Shown here in pieces: positions 58,158-64,000 of a stretch of DNA of 64,000 bases. The stretch lies in NCBI GenBank assembly GCA_050247515.1, contig JBFWUB010000004.1, forward strand, positions 124,001 through 188,000, in the 5' to 3' direction. The DNA is from RAM1 sp050247515 (lineage in GTDB: Bacteria > Pseudomonadota > Gammaproteobacteria > Burkholderiales > Burkholderiaceae_C). The notes beneath the pieces are model-generated. The model searched no databases. It was not told where the DNA came from and saw only the letters and a list, made by a program, of their open reading frames with translations. Numbering within the stretch: the first letter of the stretch is position 1; every line of letters begins with the position of its first letter. Both the position numbers and the translations under genes were made by a program.

Positions 58158-59978
58158 TCAGACGGCTTGCAGGTTGGCAAAACGCGCCGAATTGGCGGCG
58201 GCCTTGAAGGGCTCCAGCCCGACGCGGCGCAGCGTGTCGATGAAGGTCTCTGCCTTGTCGCCGCGGGTTTCGCGGTGTTCGCGGTAGGTGTCCAGCACCG
58301 CCTCGATCACCTCGGGCACCTCGGCGGCACTGAACGACGGCCCCACCACCTTGCCGGGCACGGGCTCGCCGCTCAGGGCCGAGCCGTCGGAGCCGCCCAG
58401 GGTGATCTGGTACCACTCCTTGCCGTCTTTATCCACGCCCAGAATGCCGATGTGGCCGCTGTGGTGGTGGCCGCAGCTGTTGATGCAGCCGCTGATGTGC
58501 AGGTCGATCTCGCCCAGGTCGTGCAGTTCGTCCAGGTCCTGGTAACGCGCGGTGATGGCCTCGGCCAGCGGCAGCGAGCGTGCGTTGGCCAGCGAGCAGA
58601 AATCGCCGCCCGGGCAGGCGATCATGTCGGTCAGCAGGCGGATGTTGGGCCGGGCAAAGCCGGCCTTGCGGGCGGCGCGCCACAGCTCGGGCAGGGCGTC
58701 GCAGCGCACCCAGGGCAGCAACAGGTTCTGGTCGTGCGTGACGCGGGCCTCGCCGGCGCTGAACTGGTCGGCCAGCTCGGCAGCGCGGTCCAACTGGTCG
58801 GCCGTGGCGTCGCCCGGCGCCTGGCCCAGCCGCTTGAACGACAGCGTGACCGCGCGCAGGTCGGGGTTCTTGTGCGGGGCCACGTTCTGGTGCAGCCAGC
58901 GGCCGAATTCAACGTCGTCCTCGGCAGCCGCACGCAGGATGTGCGCGATCTTGGCGTCGGCCGTCTTGCGGTCGCATTGCAGCGCGGGCGGCACGAACGA
59001 CGCTGACACGCGGTCCAGCTCGGCCTGGCTGATGGTGTGGGGCGCGCCGTCTTTCTCGACGATCGCCTTGTATTCGGCTTCCACCTCGTCGATGTAGCGC
59101 TGGCCCTCGGCCTTGACCAGGATCTTGATGCGGGCCTTGTACTTGTTGTCGCGCCGGCCCCAGCGGTTGTATACGCGCACCACGGCTTCCAGGTAATTCA
59201 GGATCTGGTTCCAGGGCAAAAATTCTCGGATGGTCGTGGCAATGACCGGCGTGCGGCCCATGCCGCCGCCCACCAGAACCCTGAAGCCCACATCCCCATC
59301 GCTGGAGCGGATGACGTGCAGGCCCACGTCATGCCACGCTACAGCGGCGCGGTCTTCCAGCGCGCCCGTGATGGCGATCTTGAACTTGCGCGGAAGGAAG
59401 GCGAATTCCGGGTGCAGCGTGCTCCACTGGCGCAGGATTTCGGCGAACGGCCGCGGGTCGGCGATCTCGTCAATGGCAATGCCGGCGCGCTCGTCGCTGG
59501 TGATGTTGCGGATGCAGTTGCCGCTGGTCTGGATACCGTGCATGTTGACGCTGGCCAGCAGGTCCATCACGTCGGCGCTCTTGGCCAGCGGAATCCAGTT
59601 GAACTGCACGTTCTGGCGCGTGGTGAAGTGGCCGTAGCCGGTGGTCAGCTTCGAGTGCACCGAGCCGCCACCTGGCAGCGCCACCGGGCCCAGGGCATCC
59701 TGCGTGGCGCGGGCCTGGGCAAAGAGTTCGTCCGAGGGCTGGTCGTATTCACGGGCGATTTTGGCCAGCACGCGCAGCTGGGCGCTGGACAGCTCGCCAT
59801 AGGGCACGGCCACGCGCAGCATGGGTGCGTAGCGCTGCACATACCAGCCGTTCTGCAGGCGCAGCGGCAGGAATTCCTCGTTGTTGAGCGTGCCGCCCAG
59901 GTGGCGGCCGAGCTGCTCGCGGTATTGCGCGGCGCGCAGCTTGACGAAGTTCTTGTCGAAATCGGTGTATTGGTACAT
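58158..59978 (-). CDS. cysI: Sulfite reductase hemoprotein (assimilatory nitrite/sulfite reductase family)
   Basis: A 606-residue siroheme/[4Fe-4S] enzyme reducing sulfite to sulfide with six electrons. Two ferredoxin-like half domains and two NIR/SIR domains are present. The cluster ligands are in IACPGGDFC (Cys-x5-Cys) and GCINSCGHHH (Cys-x3-Cys), which also brings siroheme into contact. GAAGGAG precedes ATG 59978. There is no flavoprotein subunit gene (cysJ), so electrons must come from elsewhere, plausibly the fdxA-reductase pair further down. The TSUP exporter gene precedes it by 14 bases. Confidence 0.94.
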   Translation of the reverse strand: MYQYTDFDKNFVKLRAAQYREQLGRHLGGTLNNEEFLPLRLQNGWYVQRYAPMLRVAVPYGELSSAQLRVLAKIAREYDQPSDELFAQARATQDALGPVALPGGGSVHSKLTTGYGHFTTRQNVQFNWIPLAKSADVMDLLASVNMHGIQTSGNCIRNITSDERAGIAIDEIADPRPFAEILRQWSTLHPEFAFLPRKFKIAITGALEDRAAVAWHDVGLHVIRSSDGDVGFRVLVGGGMGRTPVIATTIREFLPWNQILNYLEAVVRVYNRWGRRDNKYKARIKILVKAEGQRYIDEVEAEYKAIVEKDGAPHTISQAELDRVSASFVPPALQCDRKTADAKIAHILRAAAEDDVEFGRWLHQNVAPHKNPDLRAVTLSFKRLGQAPGDATADQLDRAAELADQFSAGEARVTHDQNLLLPWVRCDALPELWRAARKAGFARPNIRLLTDMIACPGGDFCSLANARSLPLAEAITARYQDLDELHDLGEIDLHISGCINSCGHHHSGHIGILGVDKDGKEWYQITLGGSDGSALSGEPVPGKVVGPSFSAAEVPEVIEAVLDTYREHRETRGDKAETFIDTLRRVGLEPFKAAANSARFANLQAV

Positions 59979-59992
59979 CGTGAACGTCTCCT

Positions 59993-60784
59993 TCAGATGG
60001 AGATCAACTTGGCGCCGGCATAGGCCAGCAAGACGGAAAGCAGCGACCGGATTACGCGGTCCGGCGTGCGGGCCACCAGGCGCGAGCCCAGCCAGATGCC
60101 GGGCAGCGAGCCCATCAGCAGCAGGCCCAGCAGGCGCCAGTCCACCGAGCCGATGGACGCATGGCCCAGGCCCGCCACCAGCGTCAGCGGCACGGCGTAG
60201 GCGATATCGGCGGCCACGATGCGCGGCAGCGGCAGCGCGGGGTACAGCAGCATCAGCGCCGTGACGCCAATGGCGCCCGCGCCCACCGAGGTAAGCGACA
60301 CCAGCGTGCCGATGGCCGCGCCAAACAGCACCGGCAGCGCCCAATGGCGCGGGCGGGCGGCCAGCGCCAGCTGGGCGGGCTGGATATGGCGGGGCGTGAC
60401 CTTGCCCTTGACGGCCTTGTACAGCGTGGCGGCGGCCGTCAGCAGCAGCGCGGCGCCCAGCGTGGTGGTCATGATGTGCTGCACGGCCGGATCGGCCGGG
60501 CCCATGCGGTGCAGCACGTAAATGGTGGCCAGCGCGGCCGGGATGCTGCCCAGCGACAGCAGGCCCACTACCGGCCAGTCGATCAGCTTTGCGCGCGCCA
60601 GGGCCAGCGAGCCGCCGCCCTTGGTGAAGGCCGCAAACAGAAGATCAGTGCCGATGGCCATGTACGGCTTGATGCCAAAGCCGAAGATCAGGATGGGCGT
60701 CATCAGCGAGCCGCCACCCACGCCCGTCAGCCCGACGATCACGCCGACAAAAAAACCCGCAAACACAAACGCCGCTTCATGCAT
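59993..60784 (-). CDS. TSUP/TauE-SafE family membrane transporter (probable sulfite exporter)
   Basis: A 263-residue membrane protein of the TSUP family, about eight hydrophobic segments with the paired repeat signature: GLTGVGGGSLMTPILIF near residue 20 and SLTSVGAGAIGVTALMLL near 160. Members move sulfite, sulfoacetate or other organosulfur anions. It is the first gene of the sulfate assimilation operon, so export of excess sulfite is a sensible role. ATG at 60784 is chosen over a TTG at 60820. The upstream spacer contains a dyad resembling a LysR-type (CysB) site. Confidence 0.9.
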   Translation of the reverse strand: MHEAAFVFAGFFVGVIVGLTGVGGGSLMTPILIFGFGIKPYMAIGTDLLFAAFTKGGGSLALARAKLIDWPVVGLLSLGSIPAALATIYVLHRMGPADPAVQHIMTTTLGAALLLTAAATLYKAVKGKVTPRHIQPAQLALAARPRHWALPVLFGAAIGTLVSLTSVGAGAIGVTALMLLYPALPLPRIVAADIAYAVPLTLVAGLGHASIGSVDWRLLGLLLMGSLPGIWLGSRLVARTPDRVIRSLLSVLLAYAGAKLISI

Positions 60785-60839
60785 GGGCGCGACTGTACGG
60801 GCCGGGTATATGAAACCCAACGATTTTTTCGTTCGCGCT

Positions 60840-60857
60840 TTATGCGGATAAGCTTAT
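60840..60857. promoter_or_regulatory. Overlapping dyads, candidate CysB (LysR-type) operator
   Basis: TTAT-GCGG-ATAA (60840-60851) overlaps ATAAGCTTAT (60848-60857), a perfect 10-base palindrome, in the 203-base spacer upstream of the sulfate operon. The AT-rich inverted repeat style suits a LysR-type activator. It lies 55-75 bases upstream of the exporter start. Confidence 0.45.
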
Positions 60858-60987
60858 TCGCAAGGACTGGCGCGGGTTTGCGGGCGATCCGGGCGCCGGG
60901 TTGGATAAAGCGTGATTTGCAGCAACCATAATGCAGGCCACACAATGACGGGCATGCGACGCAGTGCGCCAGGAGGTCAAGGGCAAG

Positions 60988-61752
60988 ATGGCTGAACAGG
61001 TTTTCGTGAAAGTGCTGGGGTTTGACGATGCCGAGCGGCACGCGCTCAATACCCTGTTTCGCCTGTCCGAAACCGGCCCGGTGCACTACCTGCTGTGGGC
61101 GCCGGATGCACCGTCGACGCCTCAACTGGCCCTGGTGGACGGTGACAGCTACGAAGCCCAACTGGCCCTGGGCCTGCAGCAGCACGCCGCGCCCCAGCTC
61201 ATCTGGGTGGGCGACAACCCACCGGCCAGCGCCCTGCGCACCTTCAGTCGCCCGCTGCACTGGCCCCATGTGGTGCAGGCCATGGACAGCCTGTTTGGCA
61301 TCCTGCCGGAAATGGACCTGGATCTCGGATTCGACGTTGTGGCCACGGAAGAAGCCTGGCCCGACACCGCGCCGCCGCCAGATGCCGACGGCGCCGCCAG
61401 CGCCGAGCCTGCCAAACGGGTGCTCGTGATCAATCCCAGCCTGGAAGAGCGGCTGTACCTGCGCGCGCGGCTGGCGCTGGACGGGCTGCTGGACGTGGAC
61501 GAAGCCGTGACCGGTGCCGAAGGGCTGGCCTGTATCGGCAAGGCGCACTACCACCTGGTCATTGCCGACGCGCAACTGGCCGATGTGTGGTGGGTGCTGC
61601 GTGAACTGCGCGGTGCCCAGCCGCAAGTGCCTCATCTCGTGTTTTGTGCGCCGACCATGCTGTGGCGCCTGCGCGCGCGCCTGCGCGGCGCCACCGCCTG
61701 GGCCAAACCCTACGACCCGGCGCAACTGCACGATCTGCTTCAGCGCGTGTAG
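60988..61752 (+). CDS. Receiver-like protein with degenerate phosphorylation site
   Basis: A 254-residue protein. Residues about 145-254 fold like a response regulator receiver: VLVINPSLEERLYLRARLA, the strand LVIADAQLADVWWVL with the would-be phospho-Asp, and the Lys of WAKPYD. The acidic pair normally next to the first strand (DD) is replaced by Asn-Pro, so phosphorylation is doubtful. Residues 1-115 form an unrecognised domain that may be a second degenerate receiver (FDDAERHALNTLF, WVGDNPP). AGGAGG lies at 60971-60976, 11 bases before ATG 60988. It overlaps the convergent mnmC-type gene by 13 bases. Confidence 0.7.
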   Translation: MAEQVFVKVLGFDDAERHALNTLFRLSETGPVHYLLWAPDAPSTPQLALVDGDSYEAQLALGLQQHAAPQLIWVGDNPPASALRTFSRPLHWPHVVQAMDSLFGILPEMDLDLGFDVVATEEAWPDTAPPPDADGAASAEPAKRVLVINPSLEERLYLRARLALDGLLDVDEAVTGAEGLACIGKAHYHLVIADAQLADVWWVLRELRGAQPQVPHLVFCAPTMLWRLRARLRGATAWAKPYDPAQLHDLLQRV

Positions 61753-62855
61753 CGCTGCGCGGCCAGCGCCGCCGCCAGCTGCGCGGCGACCGGCGCGGGC
61801 TCGCCACACGCCCGTGCGGCCAGGACTTCACCGCACAGCACCGCCAGCGTCAGCCCGCGTGAGCCCATGCCGGTGCAGGCCCACAGGCCGGGCGCGGCAT
61901 CTTCGTCCACCGGCCCCACGGCCGGCAGCCGGTCGGGCAGCGTCGCGCGGATGCCGGCCCAACCCTGCACCCCCAGGCCGGGCGCACCCGCACTGAACCG
62001 GGGCGCCAGCGCCCGTGCGGCCGCCGGCAGCAAAAGCTGCAGCCGCGCCAGATTGGCCGCATGTTCGCCGGCACGCACCCGGGTGTCAGTGCTGGCGCGC
62101 TCAAAGGTGGAGCCCACAAACCAGGCGGTGGTGCCGTCGTGCGCAATGCCCGCCACCAGGCTGCCATGGCCGTTGACGGGAAAGGGCGGCAGCCGCGCGT
62201 CGCCGCAGGGGCCCCAGGCGATCTGGCCGCGCAGCGGCTGAAGCGGCAGGCGGCCGCTCAGCAGCGCGGCGCTGTGGGGGCCGGCCGCCACCACCACCAG
62301 CGGCACCTCAGCCAGACACTGGCCGGTGGCGTCCAGCAGCTGCCAGTCGCTGCCCTGGCGCGCCAGGCGGGCCACGGCGCAATGGCCGCGCCATTCAATG
62401 CCGGGCTGGGCCAGCAGCGCCTGGACCAGCCGCGCCGGCTTGAGCCAGCCGGCCTGCGTGTGCCACAAGGCGGGGGCACCGTCCGGCAACAAGGCTGCGG
62501 CGCATTCCTGCGCCGTGGCGGGGCGCGAGCCCGCGTCCAGGCCGTCCGGCAGGCGGCGCAGCCCCTTCACGCCATGCTCCAGCACGCCGCTGGCGTCCCA
62601 GTCCTGTCGCTGCACCAGCAGGTCGCGGGCCTGCCTCAACGTGGCCTGCACGCCCGCGCGCGTCAGGCGCGACAGGATCGCGTCGTCGGGGGAGACATGC
62701 GGCGCAAACAGCCCCACGGGCAGGCCTGATGCACCGGCGGCGGGCTGCGCCGCGGCATCCAGTACCTGCACCTGCCAGCCGCGCCGTGCCAGGCTGGCCG
62801 CCACGGCAGCGCCCGCGATGCCGCCGCCGATGACCGCGCAGCGGCGCGCCGTCAT
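61740..62855 (-). CDS. FAD-dependent oxidoreductase, stand-alone MnmC C-terminal domain
   Basis: A 371-residue FAD protein. The FAD motif CAVIGGGIAGAAVAASLARRGW is at residues 6-27, followed by AAGASGLPVGLFAPHVSPDD, the segment diagnostic for the MnmC cmnm5(s2)U34 oxidoreductase; QGWAGIRATLPDRLPAVGP and GMGSRGLTLA lie near the end. In E. coli this domain is fused to a methyltransferase in a bifunctional tRNA wobble modification enzyme. Here the methyltransferase domain is absent and is not next door. It ends against the convergent receiver-like gene. Confidence 0.83.
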   Translation of the reverse strand: MTARRCAVIGGGIAGAAVAASLARRGWQVQVLDAAAQPAAGASGLPVGLFAPHVSPDDAILSRLTRAGVQATLRQARDLLVQRQDWDASGVLEHGVKGLRRLPDGLDAGSRPATAQECAAALLPDGAPALWHTQAGWLKPARLVQALLAQPGIEWRGHCAVARLARQGSDWQLLDATGQCLAEVPLVVVAAGPHSAALLSGRLPLQPLRGQIAWGPCGDARLPPFPVNGHGSLVAGIAHDGTTAWFVGSTFERASTDTRVRAGEHAANLARLQLLLPAAARALAPRFSAGAPGLGVQGWAGIRATLPDRLPAVGPVDEDAAPGLWACTGMGSRGLTLAVLCGEVLAARACGEPAPVAAQLAAALAAQRYTR

Positions 62856-62863
62856 GGGGATGT

Positions 62864-63139
62864 TCAGGGGTTGGTGGGGGGCACGTAGCCCTGGGCCACG
62901 TCGGCGCCGGCGCCGAAGAAATGGTTTTCCATCTGGCGCTTGAGGTATTCGCGCGCGCGCTGGTCGGCCAGGTTCAGGCGGTTTTCATTGACCAGCATGG
63001 TCTGCTGCTTGAGCCAGGCGGCCCAGGCCTCCTTGCTCACGCTTTCCCAGATGCGTTTGCCGAGTTCGCCGGGGTAGGGGGGGAAGTCCATGCCTTCGGC
63101 CTCGCGGCCGAGCTTGATGCAGTTGACGGTACGGGCCAT
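62864..63139 (-). CDS. yggX: Fe(2+)-trafficking protein YggX
   Basis: A 91-residue small protein linked to iron trafficking and protection of Fe-S clusters from oxidation. The signature MARTVNCIKLGREAEGMDFPPYPGELGKRI is at the N-terminus with its conserved Cys7, and the length matches the family. ATG at 63139. It lies eight bases upstream of the MnmC-type gene and is probably co-transcribed with it. Confidence 0.95.
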   Translation of the reverse strand: MARTVNCIKLGREAEGMDFPPYPGELGKRIWESVSKEAWAAWLKQQTMLVNENRLNLADQRAREYLKRQMENHFFGAGADVAQGYVPPTNP

Positions 63140-63345
63140 GGGGTGCCTTTGGAGAATTTTGTTGAAGGGGTCTGCCACTTTTGCCGGGACTTTATCAAGA
63201 TTCACCAGGCATCAGTCGCTGCGCTGGCCTTGACCCTGCCGGCAATCACGCAATTGCCTCAACATGTCGATTTGCCGACTTGCCGTTCGTCGTTCAAGGC
63301 CGGACGCTCACCATCCGGCGAAACCAACCTGACAGGAGCAGCGCG

Positions 63346-63825
63346 ATGAAGAGCAAGAACACCATCTGCATCTGGTATGAGGGCGGCGCCCTGGACGCCG
63401 CCCATTTCTATGCAAAGACCTTTCCCGACAGCAATGTGGGCAAGGTCTTCCACGCGCCGGGCGACTACCCTGACGGCAAGCAGGGCGACGTGCTGACGGT
63501 GGACTTCACCGTGGCCGGCGTCCCCTGCATCGGCCTGAACGGCGGCCCGCAGTTCCGCCAGACCGAGGCCTTTTCATTCCAGATCGCCACCGACGACCAG
63601 GCCGAAACCGACCGGCTGTGGAACGCCATCGTCGGCAACGGCGGCCAGGAGAGCGCCTGTGGCTGGTGCAAGGACCGCTGGGGCGTTTCGTGGCAGATCA
63701 CGCCGCGCGCGCTGACCGACGGCATTGCCGACCCCGACCCTGTGGTGGCCAGGCGCGTGTTCGACGCGATGATGACCATGCGGAAGATCGACATTGCCCA
63801 AATCGAGGCGGCGCGCCGGGGCTGA
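63346..63825 (+). CDS. VOC superfamily protein (PhnB/3-demethylubiquinone methyltransferase-like)
   Basis: A 159-residue protein of the PhnB-like VOC (glyoxalase/dioxygenase) fold, sometimes mislabelled 3-demethylubiquinone-9 methyltransferase. Features: CIWYEGGALDAAHFYAKTFPDS at the start, VPCIGLNGGPQFRQTEAFSFQI mid-protein, and CGWCKDRWGVSWQITPRAL near 110. Substrate unknown. CAGGAG precedes ATG 63346. It is monocistronic; the gap 63140-63345 to yggX holds no gene. Confidence 0.85.
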   Translation: MKSKNTICIWYEGGALDAAHFYAKTFPDSNVGKVFHAPGDYPDGKQGDVLTVDFTVAGVPCIGLNGGPQFRQTEAFSFQIATDDQAETDRLWNAIVGNGGQESACGWCKDRWGVSWQITPRALTDGIADPDPVVARRVFDAMMTMRKIDIAQIEAARRG

Positions 63826-63854
63826 AAAAAAGCCGCCGCACAGCGTGCGGCGGC
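63825..63854 (-). terminator. Rho-independent terminator of the gene entering from the right edge
   Basis: A perfect 10-base stem GCCGCCGCAC/GTGCGGCGGC with loop AGC. On the minus strand it is followed by TTTTTTT, making it a strong terminator about 50 bases after the stop codon of the minus-strand gene at 63906. On the plus strand it directly follows the VOC gene stop but has no T run. Confidence 0.85.
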
Positions 63855-63905
63855 AAGAGCCGGGGGAGGAGACGGAGGGAGACACCCCGGCCGTGGAGAC
63901 ACCTT

Positions 63906-64000
63906 TCACCGTCGAAAGCGCCCGTCGGCGCCGATGATCGACAGGTCGGCGAAGTTCAGCCCCGTGCGGCTGGTCCGGCTGTAGCCCAGCTCCAGCCCGC
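63906..64000 (-). CDS. 3' end of an unrecognised minus-strand gene (partial)
   Basis: An open frame enters from the right edge and stops at TGA 63906. It would encode about 30 C-terminal residues reading GLELGYSRTSRTGLNFADLS and then IIGADGRFRR. I do not recognise the family. Support comes from the strong minus-strand terminator at 63825-63854, which needs a gene just upstream of it. The rest lies outside the window. Confidence 0.5.
   Translation of the reverse strand, partial: GLELGYSRTSRTGLNFADLSIIGADGRFRR

Overview
The window reads as chromosome of a high-GC betaproteobacterium of the Burkholderiales, most likely family Comamonadaceae. The signs are the Bug-type (tripartite tricarboxylate) solute receptor, the nadE-glnB and ilvB-ilvH-ilvC-pssA-leuA-leuA gene orders, the DUF934-containing cys operon, and GC-rich hairpin repeats between genes. 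I cannot assign a genus. No rRNA, CRISPR array, insertion sequence or complete prophage is visible. Almost everything is core metabolism, with a few accessory islands.

Layout. 1-1184: end of a NitT/TauT-type ABC transporter whose ATPase reading frame runs into a repeat element. 1211-4730: mltD-gloB divergent from a methyltransferase-rnhA pair. 4886-9407: RND efflux adaptor and pump. 9411-12678: mobA, moaA and an aldehyde dehydrogenase. 12816-19334: a signalling and regulator block (hybrid-looking sensor kinase without a visible phospho-acceptor histidine, two Crp/Fnr-type regulators, a TetR regulator with paired operators, a DUF962 membrane protein and a PF10118 protein). 19617-21296: acyl-CoA ligase. 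21316-26582: a sugar-acid type catabolic operon with a GntR regulator. 26649-29491: membrane proton-pumping and soluble pyrophosphatases, divergent. 29497-33117: lipid/wax-ester genes and a FemAB-like protein. 33125-35134: nadE and glnB. 35131-38345: an ECF sigma factor operon that also carries an RDD protein, with dgkA and a LOG protein beyond it. 38637-46428: the complete first steps of valine/isoleucine/leucine synthesis (ilvB, ilvH, ilvC, two leuA) with pssA embedded and a leucine attenuator before leuA. 46547-49920: a penicillin-binding endopeptidase, an IclR regulator and the bpt-aat N-end-rule pair. 49964-50857: a two-gene spike/PAAR cassette next to tRNA-Asn. 50893-53224: TonB receptor under a TPP riboswitch. 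53252-60784: ferredoxin reductase, ferredoxin and the sulfate assimilation operon with a TSUP exporter. 60988-64000: a degenerate receiver protein, a stand-alone MnmC oxidoreductase domain, an iron-trafficking protein, a VOC protein and the 3' end of an unrecognised gene.

The strongest non-textbook signals are: (i) two inverted copies of a hairpin element with a conserved core and unrelated perfect stems (18341-18574); (ii) the leucine attenuator with a probably leaderless leader peptide (43038-43158); (iii) a TPP riboswitch in front of a TonB receptor that looks like a siderophore receptor (53131-53224); (iv) the orphan Gp5-like spike plus PAAR pair beside a tRNA; (v) twin palindromic operators between the TetR gene and its divergent neighbour; and (vi) the histidine kinase that appears to lack its histidine. 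Functions are assigned from recognisable family motifs read by eye; no database search was run.
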